This document shows positions 1-12,480 of a stretch of 64,000 bases of DNA, one piece after another. This stretch comes from Lonicera japonica (lineage: Eukaryota; Streptophyta; Magnoliopsida; Dipsacales; Caprifoliaceae): the NCBI GenBank assembly GCA_021464415.1, contig CM038471.1, forward strand, positions 71,836,851 through 71,900,850. The letters run 5' to 3'. The notes beneath the pieces are model-generated. The model saw only the letters and a list, made by a program, of their open reading frames with translations. It searched no databases and was not told the DNA's origin. Position 1 is the first letter of the stretch; every line of letters starts with the position of its first letter. The position numbers and the translations under genes were made by a program.

Positions 1-612
1 CATACTTAGTATGAACAAAATTACCGTACAATATTATAATATATAGTAGTTGTGTTTATAATTTTTTCTAAACACGTAGGGAGGGGCCAAAGCCTCCCTT
101 GCCCCCTACATCTGCCACTGGATAAGGTACTATCGTAGTGCCGCGTGGAAGCAAAACCCAAGGCTAACATTCTGGGACGACTCACTCCCCACTTTCTTAT
201 CCCAGAACCTTTTTACATATAGTCTGCTAGTATTTAATATTTTCTCATCACCACGTACACCACCCTCAATTCAATTCAATATATATATATATATGTGGGG
301 AAGATTTAATTTAAATTAATATAAAATTAAAAAGTTTTATATTTATATTTATGTTAAAGTTTTTTTTTTTTAAGATTTATAATTTATCAATTTCACCAAT
401 AAATAATTTTTTTAATGTGTATCAAGTAACCAAATATTCAAATCAATCAGAAAGCCACCCACAATAGACTTGAAGAAATAAGTACCAACAAAGTCAAAGA
501 AAATTCCGGTTTTACTTATATTTTATAAAGCTTATAATTTAAAATGTATGCTTATCATGAGGGAATTATGGATTTTTAATTAATTTAAATTTTTTTTATG
601 CATATATATTTA

Positions 613-654
<42 letters not shown>

Positions 655-724
655 CTAATTTTGTTTTAAGTTTGAATAAAAAAATAATTGTTGTTAACTA
701 ATTATGCCATGATCCCTTCTCTAG
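1..724 (+). other. Presumed intron of GH1 copy 1
   Basis: No exon is visible here. By analogy with copy 2 this is the intron separating the acid/base exon (before the window) from the exon at 725. It is AT-rich and holds a (TA)n run near 283-294 and a (TAA)n microsatellite at about 620-653. Confidence 0.6.
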
Positions 725-3700
725 AAAACCCAGAAAGGTCAAATTGGTATTTCACTATGTACTCAGTGGTTCAAACCTCGCAACCCAAAGAACTATAGAG
801 ACCAATGGGCCAAGGATCGGGCAATCGCATGGATGTATGGATGGTGAGGATTTCTTAAAATTATGTTTTGCTAATAATTCTTTTAAAAAAAAAGGTTTTG
901 TCTAAAATTTAGCGTAGCACTAATTACTTTCATCAAAATATTATTTAATACATTATTTTATTTATTCAGTGCAAGCGCACTAAATGAATAAGTCCATACT
1001 CGGTGCATATGCACCGAGCAAATATTGAGTACCAAAACAATATACTAGCTTAGTGCAAATATATGTACCGAAACAATATTAGAGTGTTAGAGAATAAAAC
1101 GAAATGTGTCACTAGTGCCACCAAAATTTATGCTTGTTTAAAAAAGGTAGTGTCTCAATGATGGTGTAAAAGTAACTTTTGTGTAAAATAGAACCCACTT
1201 TGTACCACCGTTTCAGCTTTTTTCTCTCTTCAAAATACAATAACTTTTGATGCAAAATATGAATTCTAATAAAAATAGTATATTCGGAATCTACTCATCA
1301 AAAGATATGAATCAAGATCCATTGTTATTGTAATAATATATATAAAAAAATATAACAAATACATAAAATTGCATTTGATATGTGTTGATATCTTATTCGC
1401 TTTTTCACATGTTACGTTAGAATACTATACAATATTGCAGCATATTTTTTTTAGGTTTCAAGTTTTATGTTGACGTGGGTTGACACATAAGATTTACATA
1501 TAAATTTTTATTTTTTGCATTATTTACATTTTTGCCTCAATTGTTTAGGGCATAAGTAACTTTGGGCGCCAATGTTTACCATATATATTGTAACAAATGT
1601 CCAATCCTATTATTTCATTTTATTTTCCTCTTACATATAATATATATATATAGGTTTATGGCACCTTTATCCTTTGGTCACTACCCAAGAACAATGGTAG
1701 AACGTTTGGGAGAGAGGTTGCCAGATTTCACCGATGAGCAATCAGAAATGCTAAAAGGTTCTGCTGATTTCATCGGTTTAAACTATTACACTGCTACGTA
1801 TGTAGCTGCCACCAGATGTATTGATGACAGTACTTATACGAATGATCCATGTGCTTATCTTTCCAGTGGTAAGTTTGTTTTATGTACACACAGACAAATT
1901 GTCTCTTATATGGACCATTTAAATAAATAATACTACACTTTCGGCGACGAAATTTTGTCAGAAAAATATTGGGACTACTAAAATGGATAGCAATTTTGTC
2001 AACAAAATAGTGAACTATCTCTATACATACCACATTTGAAGAAAGAATTAGGGATCGTATTATCTAGGTTGATTAGAGGGTTTTTATCAAAAATAATTTT
2101 AGATTTGCTAATTGGAATTAAAACCCTAGTGATTTAAGGGGAATTTTTAAAATTGATTTGTCGTTACTTAATTCCGCACTTAAATACAATAAAATCCTAC
2201 TTTTTGTGTAAAATAATTAAATTAGTATAACGAATAAGTAAGAGTCAATCCAAATACAAGTTAATACTTTGAAAGTAGGAGAGTTTGTAGAAATCCAATA
2301 CTTTAGGAATCTAGATTAAAATAGTTTTTAAATTTTGACTTTGAAATTATCTAAACTAATAAATTAAAATAATTAAATTAAACTAATTAAATTAAAGTAA
2401 GCAAACAATTAATCGATAATGAGAAATCCCAAGGAAAGAGAATCCACCACCATGGATATAAACAAAAAAGTATCTAATTAGATTTTTAATATTCATCCCT
2501 ACTATATAAACAAATTCAAAATCACCATCATTCTTTCTTTAAAACTAATGTAAATAAAAATATGCATGTATCCCTAATTATGGTTAGCACAAGAGATCCT
2601 TCCTTTATTTTAAAAACAATTAAAGTATTAGAAAGAAAACACACGTTATAATAATAGTAATTTCAAAATCTATTTTAATTCAGGACGAATAATTAAAAAT
2701 CAATTAGAATTAAATTAAGTACATTACATCCATGGCAGTTTCATCCCTCCCCTTTGGGAGAGAATTTAGCCAAGCATATTAAATAAAGAACACATTAAAA
2801 TAAAATAATAATTCACCATTAAAATTAAAATTAAAATTAAAATATTTGAATACAAATTATAAAAAATTAGAAAGCTAAAAAACATCTCTGTTTATGATGC
2901 TCGAACTAGTGTGTACCGCACGGCTTTACGCTGTCCAATCTTTCACCTTCAATACTTCGGCCGCACGGCAACTAATATATGGAGAATTTTCTCTCTCTAG
3001 AACTCTATAATAATATCTATATTCTAACTATATATCTCTATTTATTTATTTTTCTATGATTCTAGGTGTAGAGAATGGGTCTATATATAGGAATAAAAGA
3101 TACAAGTTTAAAAGGTTTAGGAAACTATAATTGTAGAAGAAATAACAATTATGAGTTTAATTAGGATTCTAATTAAAAGAGAGAATAAGGAGTTGTATTC
3201 GAATTAGGAGATAATATTGAATTGGAATATTCTTTTTTTTTTATCTCCCTTTATAATCTTTAATTGACTTCTTTGACCTTTTTAGACTTTTTATCATAAT
3301 TTACTTCTTCCTTACAAAAAGACAAAATAAATATTATTCCTCCATAATTTAAACATTAATTATATACTAACAAAAAATTATTTGCGAGTTTAAATAACAA
3401 TTTTGGGCACTTATCACCTAGGTCTAATTATATTTTAGTACTTATCACCTAGGTCTAATTATAATATTATTTGCGAGTTCGGTTTTAGGCTAACTTACCT
3501 CAAACCCAAACCAAACTTTTCGATTTCGGTTCGGTTTTCTTGTTTTCGATTTCGGTTTTTTTTCGATTTGAAATTTTGCTGATTGGTTCGGATCAATTCG
3601 ATTCGTTCGGTCGATTTTTGAATTGACTTTAACACCCCTATACCCAACCAGTACGGGTTGAAAAGTTGAGTTGGTACGAAATTTAAATTTAAGTTTCTTA

Positions 3701-6700
3701 GGCTGACTTTGCACCGGACAGGTCCAAGTAATACAATCTTGTACCGGTAATGGCTGCCTTCCTATTCTAGCTTTACACGTGGCTTAGGAGATTTAATGGG
3801 CTAGGCCCATGATGATAATGGCTGCGAGGAAATAAAAAAGAGGGGCAAGTGGTTTTTCGAAACCTTTTAACTTTTAAAACCTTTTTAGTTCTTTATTTAT
3901 TTATTTATAAATAAACTTAAATCTTTTTATTTTAAATTTCTTTTTACTTTTATTTTACCTTATTAAATCCGTTTAATTTTTAATTCGACTCAAATTTTAT
4001 AGATAACTTTATAAAACATGTTAAATAAAAAAAAAGTAAGTTTCTTCAATAATTTGTGTCAACAGGATTTTTCGGATTTGCATAAAACTTGATAAAAATA
4101 TTTAGAAAATAAATTTAATTCAAAAGATTTTTAAATTCGAATTTTAAACTCAACTACAACCTATATTTTGAATAAAATCATATAACCAACTTATCTTAAA
4201 TTTTGAATTATGTGCGATACATCTGGTAAGTTCAACGACCTTCCGTTGATTGTCGCATCTTCAAATCAATTTGATTGAACAATTACAATGAAAAAAGTGT
4301 TTTTGACATTGGAATTAAGCCAACTAAAAATATAAACCTATCACTATTATGTATATATTTACACACACATACGTATATGTATTCATTTAGCTATAATTTT
4401 ATTTTTTATTTTTCAATTATTATTTTCCTTAATTTATAAATTATAATGAAGTGATTGTTAATTGTTGTTGATTCAGAATCGGCAACGGGGGAAGCAATTG
4501 GCAACAAGGTATGAATTTGAGTTGACAAACTCTAAAATATTTTCTTTTTATGCTAGCATAATCAAGCGTGGAACGGAGTTTTAATACAAGAGTGAGTTAA
4601 AGTATGTTGGTATATATATATATATATATAATTTATCTTGAACATATGGTTAATAGGGTAATTTTTTTTTGATTTGGACCGGAGTCTGTTCAATCAGGCC
4701 TCTTTTGCACGAGTATAAACAAAATTGAAATATTATTTTAAAGGGAGGGTTTAAAGTCTTTTCCTTCAAAAATGTTACAAAATCTTATAGAAGTGTTTCA
4801 ATCATTTTATAATTATTTTGCTATTTTTTGGATAAATATTTTGCTATTTTAAAATAAATCATATCATCTTTAAATTTACTTCATCAAAAAAATTTTAATT
4901 ATAAAATTAAGTACACTATCATTAGCTTGGGCTAGTCTTTTTAAATATTGGCTCCGCTAATAATACGTGTGAGAGGAGAGATCGAGAGGCGACTTACAAA
5001 GGGTTAGAGCCATATCTTATACATCCTAGATTTTTTTTAGTAAATTAAAACTGTATAAAATAATATATACATATGATCGATACGTTTAAAAATGAACAAC
5101 AAAAGTTTAAGACTTTATATATCAAAATAATCTATAACTTTACGTACATATTATAGTTATATCACTGAGAAAATAATTTTATAAATTTAATTTTTGAAAA
5201 TTTTGGTGAATATCTGTGAAATTCATTTCTAAATATCATCTTTTTTTGACCTGGGACAAGACACAATAATACGATATGAAATTATAAGTTAATTGGTTAA
5301 GTTTAACAATTTTGAGTCATCTTGGTGCTCATCTTGGTGCTGGCCCAATTAAAAAAAATAACAAGTTTGGTTAATTAATATTCATTAACATTAACAATAG
5401 ATACATACACGTATTTTTATATTTGTATAATATTATATGTATGGATATTATAAGTCTGTCAATATATTTAGTATGCAATTTATAACATTATATATAGGTC
5501 TATAATTTTATAAATGTTTTTCTTTTCTTTTTTAAATAAAGGAGGTTGATCTAAATTTTTTCCTTTAACTACAAATATCGAAAACTCTCCCCAAACTCTC
5601 ACCCTGTTGAAATTCTTAACTTGGGATCTCTCCCAAGTCCAAGTGAGTGTATACATAGCAATATCTTGTCCTTGTCAAAGGAATTTGGATACGGGTCCAT
5701 TAACTTTTTTTAAAAAAAATTACGGTCGCTCAAGGAAAGTATCTGCATATATCTGTCAAAGATTCAAATACACAAATATAGTACTTCTGTGATTTCTCGG
5801 TCACATATATACATTATCTATGATTAAAAAATCTCGATTCAAATGTGACAAAAAATGTATCTGTGATCGAGAAATCATAAATACCAAATTTCTTTAAAAA
5901 AGAAGGAACCACAAGGTTTAAAAAAAAGGAACATGGACCGCATCCAAAAAAAAATTAAGAACATAAAATGGATACTAAATTTTTGAGAACTAGGTTGTGT
6001 CAGATTATTTATTAATATAACGAATCAGGTTTGGATATGATATTTTCATATAATAAAAAAGTCACATATTTAAACCCGAATTAATAATACCCGAAGCATA
6101 ATAAACATGAGACAAATATGACTCGAACTCACCCATTGCCAAATCTACTCTTGTTATATATAAATGTGTTTGGATCCTACATATGAAGTCATTAAATTTG
6201 CAGACTTATTTAGAGTGGCTCTATGTTTATCCCGAGGGAATAAAAGATATTCTAAGGTACGGAAAGCGCATGTATAACAATCCGGTCATCTACATCACTG
6301 AAAATGGTAATCAATCACTTTATATATGTTTACATTACATTTACTGCTTATTTAATTCGATTCTTGTTTTTACAATAAAATTCCAGGGTAAATTGTACTT
6401 TGCCCACCCAACCTATTATCCAAGTAGCACTTTGCCTACCAAACTATTAATTTTAGCAATTTTTACTACAAAGTATTGATTTTGTTGCAGTTGACCTCAA
6501 ATAGCTAATGGGGTTGAAAATAGCCAAAATTTAAGGGCAAAATTAAAAATTTACTAAGGGAAAATTATAGTTTGCCGACCTTAACTATAGTCCAAGTAGC
6601 ACTTCACATACCAAACTATTGATTTTAGCATTTTTTACTATAAACAACAAATTTTGTTACAGTTTATCCTCACATAGTTAAAAAAACAAATTACCTCATT

Positions 6701-8644
6701 TGTTTTTTGGTCCATTTAAATAGAGATAATAAATGGAGGAATTTGAAATGGAAGGTAAAGATTTGTAGGTTTTGTGGATATAGTTAGAGAAAATCATGGA
6801 GGGGTGGTGCACTGGTGCGTAGAGAAAAGGAGTCGCTGGTAATAGAGAGAGAAGGTCGCCAAGGAACTAAAGGAGGTGAGTTTATGAATTAGAGAATAAA
6901 ATCAATTTTACATATTTAATGGGTTTTGATCTGTTTTGGGGAAAAAGAGCTTAGGTTTGTTGTATAAAATTAAAGAAAATTTGAGGAAATAAGTTCAGAT
7001 ATGATTCACCATTGTAGTCGTCATTAATGGATGCGACAAAATCTCCGGTAAGATAGGAAGATACAGTGATTCGTAGAGAGAAAGTTGTGAAGGAGATGGT
7101 GCATAGAGAGAAGAATCGCCATAAAGGTCTCTGTAGAGAGGATGATGTTTATTTAATGTAAATTTTTATATTTACCTTCAAATTCTGTCTGTTTTTTTAA
7201 TCCTGTCAACAATTTGGGATAAATTACAACTAAATTAACAGTTTGTGATAAAAATTGTTACTTGGACAATAATAGTTCAAGATGGGCAAAGTGCAATTTA
7301 TATTTTCTAAATTTTCAATTTTGCCTTCAAATTCTATATGTTTTTTAATCCCATTAGTGATTTGAGATAAAATACAACAAAATCAGTAATTTGTAATAAA
7401 AATTACTAAAATTAATAGTTTTAGATAAAATACTACTTGAACAATAGTTCAAGTGAGTAACGTATAATGTACCTATTTTTTTTTAATTTCACGTATAAAG
7501 TTCTACTTTCAACAAACAAATGAGTTCATATGATTTTCATCTTCGTACGACTTATAACTGAAATATCTAATTTAAGATTCTTAGAATATATGCCCAAAAT
7601 CTTGAACGAAGGAAAGGTTATTCAGTAAATTAGTATTATTGCAAAAGCAAATTTATCTTTTGGAGAAGCAATAAATCTATCATCCTTAAAACATAATATG
7701 CAACTCAATCAATGCATCATTTACGTTCCGTAAAGGCAATATCCCTATAAAATAATTACGCCTTTTTTTTAGAAGAAGAAGAAATGTCTAAGTCTCTAGC
7801 TTCTTTTATTCTTCTTCCAAGTCTCTTCTTCTAAGTTCTAACAACAACAACTAAAATTTCCCAAACTCCCTGGTGAGACTCAAACATGAACTCTTAAATC
7901 CAAGCGGGTGCTTCTCCCAGCTAGGATAGTCCACTTGCTGTAAAATAATTATACTTATTGTTGAAGCAATTATGAAATTTCCAACAAATTATTATAAAAA
8001 AATAATACTATTACAATTGTACATTAATACTTCCATACTCATATTCATAGTAAAGGAGAAAACCATTTGGTATAACATTTTATTTATTATCAACTTACGT
8101 ATTTCACTCACCGCGTGAAAGTTTCTCACTTGTTATGTGGTATAGGAGATAGATAGATCATTTAAGTATATCAGTTTGTAGTAAATATTTTTACATGTAG
8201 ACAACACATAACCCTTCTAAACTGTGTCATATTTTTTAGGTGTCGACAGGGAAAATCAAGGTCACGACCCTGATGATCTCTTGAGAAGAGACTACCACAA
8301 GAATCATTTGGCATGGCTCCCAAAAGTGATCGAGTTAGTAAAAAAAATTCACTCACAGAAACACTTTTTCCCTCATTCATTTTCTCACTCCCTTGATTTA
8401 TACAATGGTTGAATTTTCATGCAGAAAGGGTATAAATGTTAAGGGATACTTTGTATGGTCTTACATGGACAATTTCGAATGGTGTGACGGATACACTGTT
8501 AATTTCGGGCTGATTTACGTGGATCACCAGAATAATACATTGATTCGTGCTTGCAAAGATTCAGCCAAATGGTTCAAAAAATTTCTTGGATCAAAACAAC
8601 CGCTTAATTTTAATACCACATATTTTAATTGTGGTGTGAATTGA
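725..8644 (+). CDS. GH1 beta-glucosidase, copy 1 (3' half, six exons; 5' half outside window)
   Basis: A secreted-type family 1 beta-glucosidase that would hydrolyse beta-glucosides by the retaining mechanism. Exons placed by alignment to the complete copy at 36054-45686 and by GT-AG borders: 725-843, 1654-1868, 4477-4508, 6204-6306, 8240-8333, 8425-8644. Together they encode 260 residues with no stop. Exon 6204-6306 carries the catalytic nucleophile motif ITENG; the last exon carries the glycone-binding segment NFEW and ends in a tail like that of copy 2 ([11 protein letters not shown]). Exon lengths equal those of copy 2 exactly (119, 215, 32, 103, 94, 220). The acid/base exon should precede position 1, since the matching intron in copy 2 is about 680 bp. 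The intron 1869-4476 is 2.3 kb longer than in copy 2, and the intron 6307-8239 holds a fold-back element. Substrate cannot be told from sequence. Confidence 0.9.
2040..4345. repeat. About 2.3-kb insertion in an intron of GH1 copy 1
   Basis: The intron between the 215-nt and 32-nt exons is 2608 bp here but 305 bp in copy 2, and the flanks of the two introns resemble each other. The extra DNA is very AT-rich. It has a direct repeat of a cacttatcacctaggtctaatt-like string near 3411 and 3438, and a stretch at 2930-3120 that looks like a promoter or LTR-type segment. I recognise no coding domain and cannot assign it to a class; borders are approximate. Confidence 0.5.
5783..5890. repeat. Small fold-back (MITE-like) segment
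   Basis: A segment beginning tgtgatttctcggtcacat is followed about 60 bp later by its approximate inverse complement ending gtgatcgagaaatca. It lies in an intron of GH1 copy 1. Related hairpins with similar words are in introns of the other two GH1 genes (38973-39262 and 54297-54640). Confidence 0.5.
6386..7475. mobile_element. Fold-back / MULE-like non-autonomous element with long inverted repeats
   Basis: The left arm has two similar tracts (6386-6470 and 6555-6650: caagtagcactt, accaaactatt, ttttagcaattttta). The right arm has two tracts that are their reverse complements (about 7225-7312 and 7385-7475: aaaaattgttacttgg, gggcaaagtgcaattta). A doubled terminal inverted repeat of this kind is typical of fold-back or Mutator-like MITEs. 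No transposase is visible. It lies within the intron 6307-8239 of GH1 copy 1. Confidence 0.65.
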
Positions 8645-8830
8645 ATTTCCAAATGTATGAGATGTGCAATGTTAGACTGCTTAAGTCCTACCCAGTGTAA
8701 CAGTACGTGACTGTATATATCTGCAATAAATCGGGCAAGCTCTTTCATTGGATGTACAATTAATGTTAAACTGCTTTAATACTACAGTGTGTAACAGTAA
8801 CTGTATTTGCAATAAATAAGAAATGAACTC
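8645..8830 (+). terminator. 3' UTR of GH1 copy 1 with duplicated poly(A) signal unit
   Basis: Two related units follow the stop codon, each with an actgctt-like start, a gtgtaacagt word and an AATAAA (8725-8730 and 8811-8816). Copy 2 has the same two-unit arrangement, so the duplication predates the gene duplication. Confidence 0.6.
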
Positions 8831-9183
8831 CACTTGTTATTATGTATTCTACATTGCTTCTGTTTTCTATTTTTGAAATAAACGTTTTGCTGTTGAAGTT
8901 ATTCTTATCGGTTATTTATATTGTGCGTTGATACATTTCGATACGTTATATGCATTATGAAAGAAAGCTTCTCAATGCACCATGTGTAAATGACCAATTA
9001 TTAATGCCGAGTGTATTGTTTTATGTTTTAAAAAAAATTTGAATGTAGAAGAAAATATTCTTATTTTTTAATCACCGGTGATCGATATCATAGTTCACCT
9101 ACAAAGCAAAAAAGAAGAAAGAAACATTAGTAATTTGAAATAATAACAAATAATAAAAAAATAAAGAAAAATGCAAAACTTAC

Positions 9184-9711
9184 CGATAAAAAATCCAACA
9201 ACCTCGTCCGCTCTGTCACCGGAAGGTCGTGCCACGTCGGATGGAGCATCGAACATCGGTCTTTTATATAAGCCGAAAGGTCCGTCACGAACCAGGAGCG
9301 AACTGAGAAGGGCGGCCCCCTAATCGAATCCTCGTAGGTCACCGAGGTCCTGCCCTTCTCTTTTGTGATCGCCACCGTTTTCTTCCCGAGTACGACTCCT
9401 CTCCTCTTATTACTTGAGGAGGTACCGGCGGCAGTATCTGTATATTACAAGAAAATTTATTCAGTAAATTATATAAAGTTAATATAATTGCCAGCGTATA
9501 ACTAAAAAATCTAATTAAGAACTTTACCTGAGTCGATCGGCACGTGAGTAGTAGTAAAACTGCAGCGAACGCTGCGTGTGGGTGGTATGGGGCCCGTGCT
9601 GCTGGTCGTCGAATGTGCGGAAGGGAGGGGCAGAACAAGCGGCAGGACCGGCGACTCCTGCGCTGAGTTCGGTGATCCATCAGCCTGGGCCCAAGATGTT
9701 GTCGCATACAT
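9184..9711 (-). pseudogene. CACTA second-gene (tnpA-like) fragment
   Basis: Two exons on the minus strand are supported by splice signals: 9528-9711 (right end uncertain) joined to 9437-9184 across an intron with a GTAAAG donor. The second exon encodes an open segment including GKKTVAITKEKGRTSVTYED and RSWFVTDLSAYIKDRC, and ends at another donor (GTAAGT). The layout, a conserved block downstream of a TNP2 transposase on the same strand, fits the DNA-binding protein of plant CACTA elements. The right exon appears fused to the end of the transposase remnant at about 9680, so an internal deletion is likely. Assignment rests on context and weak resemblance. Confidence 0.45.
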
Positions 9712-10042
9712 TTTTTTCGATGTGCATCACATCTAATGCATGTCTCACACTCGATGATGTCCAGTAAGGCAGCTCCCAAAATATACTGACGTGAGTCTAA
9801 CACAATCTCTTTTTAGATGCCTAACATTAAGTACAACACAACTTATCAATTTACAATATCACAAATTAACTTATTACGATATCACAACTACTGTTAGTTT
9901 GAGCCGTACCTGTTTGAAGTCAGGATGCGGATGTAAAGAATTCTGAGGGTAAGAAAAACTGTTGGTAGCTTCAAGAACCTGACGTGCAGACTTTCTTTGT
10001 GGGGCGGGTCTAAGCTCTAGCTCCCTATTAAACCTTTCTGGT
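9680..10042 (-). pseudogene. TNP2-type CACTA transposase, downstream part (left of the LTR insertion)
   Basis: Continuation of the transposase interrupted at 28419. Exon 10042-9910 encodes ERFNRELELRPAPQRKSARQ and runs to a GTACGG donor. The next exon, from about 9787, encodes the family hallmark FWELPYW and then LDVMHIEKNVCDNILG, a signature of plant TNP2 (Transposase_21) proteins. Immediately after ILG the frame meets a stop and similarity ends, so the rest of the catalytic region is missing. Reading frame and sequence flow directly from the segment at 28419, which shows that the retrotransposon entered an already defined exon. Confidence 0.75.
10038..10042. repeat. Target site duplication CTGGT (left)
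   Basis: CTGGT directly precedes the LTR terminus TGTGAG. The same five bases directly follow the far LTR terminus TCTACA at 28419-28423. Confidence 0.9.
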
Positions 10043-11639
10043 TGTGAGAATCCGCAAATGCGACCTCCCGGGTCTCGTCCCCGTTGGTGGTGGGGGTCAT
10101 GGGACGTCGGAACTGATTCCGTCGTTCCATTTGCTGGAGCATTTTCTTCGATATATAGGTGTCCCTACGTTCTATTTCTAGATGCAAGGGGGTTCATTCA
10201 GAGTCGCCAGTACGTTTTACGAGAAAACGGACAAAAAAGGTCGTGTAAGAGGAAAGGCTATAGACAAGCCTTTCTTTACACGTTTGTCTGCGAAACCGGG
10301 ATTCTTATAGGGTTCGGAAACTATATTACGGTTTGGGAAGGTGTTAAGCACCCATTCCGCCCTTTCGGTCTCTAGTGGTCTTATATGTTTATTCTATGTT
10401 GAAAAACTTGGATGCTTTTACCGACAGTCTACTACTTTCTAAATGAAGAAAAACCCTAATCTGGGAAAACGGGGAAAGGGATGAAAACCTTTGTGTTCCG
10501 AGATCCGACGTTTTTGTATTTAAAAGATGTAAATGACAAATGACAAAAACCTTTTATTTTTGAAAGAGTATTCCGTATTATTTCCTCAGATAATGACGGT
10601 TTTCTCGAGTTGTGATTATTTTGAAAAAGGTTCGGATCTTTATGTCGGGACTAATTCAATATGGAATTTGAACTCTTTGAGGAGAGTTTATCAGACACGT
10701 CGCAGTCTATGGAAAAGACAAGATATGTGGATTTTAATTCCTAGATAAGTCTTTATCGGTCCAGGGTTTGAAAACAGGGTTTATCCGGACGATAATGTAC
10801 TTACTCTTCTGGTTTTGAAAGTAGTTTTATCAGGGTCTTTTGTTTTGAAAACGGTAGACTATTGGTAACTTGACAATAAGTTTATTCAAATAAAACGTGG
10901 ACAGAATAACAGAAGTAAAACAAGTACACAGATATCTAATCTTAAATACTAGAAGGGACTTTCTTTACCTTCCCGACGAGAATAATAATAAGAAAGAAAA
11001 TATAATACGGCAGAGGGATCTCCGGCGATAATAATCTTCTCTTTCTTCAGATATTTCCGAGAAATCGATTCCGGAGACGGGACACGTCGAGTGTCGAGGA
11101 TAGATTCGATAATTCTTCAGAAATAAGATAATAGTAGAAAAGTGCTTGATAAAAATCAAATCTAAAGCTCCAAATTCTCAGATTCCAATTGCTGCCTTTG
11201 AACCCTTGGGGGTGTTGGCCTATTTATACTGCTCGGGAGAGATTGTCGCGCGACATTTCCTTAAAAAAGGAGAATGTCGCGCGACATTGTGATATGTCGC
11301 GCGACATTTCCTTAAAAAAGGAGAATGTCGCGCGACATACGGGAATGTCGCGCGACAAACGGCTGAAGTGATGGTTCTGACAGATTGATGTGTCAGAAAG
11401 TGGTTGGTCTGGTGCAGAGGGGGAATGTCGTGCGACATAGTGGAATTGTCGCGCGACATATCAGGGATTGTCGCGCGACAATGTAATATGTCGTGCGACA
11501 ATCTCTCTAAAGAACAAGTTTGTCGTGCGACAAACCTTCCTAGTGTAGTACCGGGTCCTCGGGTGGGTCCCGGACCCAAAATAGTAGTTTTCGGAGGTCG
11601 TTAGGGTTCTTGCGGGGGTCACGGATCGGGGTGTCTACA
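10043..11639 (-). repeat. 3' LTR (1597 bp)
   Basis: Nearly identical to 26873-28418. On the minus strand it starts TGTAGACACC and ends CTCACA. It carries ten copies of the palindrome TGTCGCGCGACA or its one-base variant TGTCGTGCGACA at 11244-11532, two more than the 5' LTR, because it contains an extra 51-bp unit around 11287-11337. A TATA box (minus) lies at 11221-11228. Confidence 0.95.
11221..11532 (-). promoter_or_regulatory. 3' LTR palindrome cluster plus TATA box
   Basis: Palindromes start at 11244, 11275, 11295, 11326, 11346, 11426, 11447, 11469, 11489 and 11521. Those at 11426, 11489 and 11521 have T for C at the central CpG (TGTCGTGCGACA). The TATA box (TATAAATA on minus, 11221-11228) lies 15 bp downstream of the cluster in the sense of transcription. 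Start-to-start spacings are 20-22 or 31-32 bp, except one of 80. Confidence 0.8.
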
Positions 11640-11655
11640 GACCCTCTCGACTCAA
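11640..11655 (-). other. Possible polypurine tract
   Basis: On the minus strand the bases just before the 3' LTR read CGAGAGGGTC. A purine run abutting the 3' LTR is expected for plus-strand priming, but this one is short and interrupted. Confidence 0.4.
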
Positions 11656-11849
11656 GCTCCTTGCTTGCAAGGAATTGAGGCGACTGGAAGAGACCTTGAT
11701 CCATGGCTCCCGCAGGAACTCTAAGAAAGTGTATGCGTATAGAAGTACTTGTGAGTGCCTCCGGAGAGGGCTTGGCGATTGGTTTGCCTCCGCAGAGGGC
11801 TTGTGTTACCTCATTGCCCCTTTCGAGGACTTTCATTTGTTCCACTTTG

Positions 11850-12330
11850 CGCCTCAGATGGGAGGACTACCGTATGCCTCTCTGGGAGGGCTTCGCCTCA
11901 GGTGGGAGGACTACCGTTCGTGCCTCTCTGGGAGGGCTTCGCCTCAGGTGGGAGGACTACCGTTGCTACACCGTGCCTCTCTGGGAGGGCTTTTTAGATC
12001 TTCTCGCCTCATGTGGGAGGGCTACCATTGTGCCTCTCTGGGAGGGATTCGCCTCAGGTGGGAGGACTACCGTTCGTGCCTCTCTGGGAGGGCTTCGCCT
12101 CAGGTGGGAGGACTACCGTTCGTGCCTCTCTGGGAGGGCTTCGCCTTCAGGTGGGAGGACTACCATTGTGCCTCTCTGGGAGGGCTTCGCCTCAGGTGGG
12201 AGGACTACCGTGGTGCCTCTTTGGGAGGGCTTCGCCTCAGGTGGGAGGACTACCGTGGTGCCTCTCTGGGAGGGCTTCGCCTCAGGTGGGAGGACTACCG
12301 TTGTGCCTCTCTGGGAGGGCTTCTAGATCT
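11850..12330. repeat. Minisatellite of about 46 bp inside the retrotransposon 3' region
   Basis: About ten tandem copies of a 45-46 bp unit containing GCCTCTCTGGGAGGG and GCCTCAGGTGGGAGGACTAC. Some units are shortened or carry insertions, for example near 11969-12030. Open frames across it are by-products of the repeat and are not annotated as genes. Related GCCTCCGGAGAGGGCTTGTG units flank it (see 12350-12480). Tandem arrays in this position are known from Tat/Ogre elements. Confidence 0.9.
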
Positions 12331-12349
12331 GAAAGAAGAAGGAAAAAAT

Positions 12350-12480
12350 GCCTCTGGGAGGACTTTCATGAGTAACTTTTGCCTCTGGAGAGGGCTTGTG
12401 ATTTTGTGTATTGCCTCCGGAGAGGGCTTGTGTTTGTGAATTGCCTCCGGAGAGGGCTTGTGTTGGTGAATTGCCTCTCT
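12350..12480. repeat. Short tandem repeat GCCTCCGGAGAGGGCTTGTG
   Basis: Three to four units of about 30 bp with the word GCCTCCGGAGAGGGCTTGTG. Single diverged units are also present at about 11757-11810, upstream of the 46-bp array. Confidence 0.75.

Noticed and set aside
8821..8845. CTCCACTTG near 8828 as the left end of the CACTA element, since CTC also follows the right end
   Set aside because: The same sequence follows GH1 copy 2 at about 45865, so it is ancestral 3' flank and not a transposon terminus.
10058..10748. Open frames of 105 and 71 codons repeated identically at 26888-27578
   Set aside because: They lie within both LTRs, so duplication is due to LTR identity. No domain is recognised.
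11244..11532. The regularly spaced palindromes as a CRISPR array
   Set aside because: Nuclear plant DNA, spacers of 8-20 bp that are themselves repeated, and the same motif at separate promoters. It is a regulatory or tandem repeat.
11189..12439. Several overlapping open frames of 60-250 codons across the LTR palindromes and the 46-bp minisatellite
   Set aside because: They are translations of tandem repeats in all frames (repeated SRDIS/CRATI/ARQ or GGLRLRWEDY strings) with no start context or homology.
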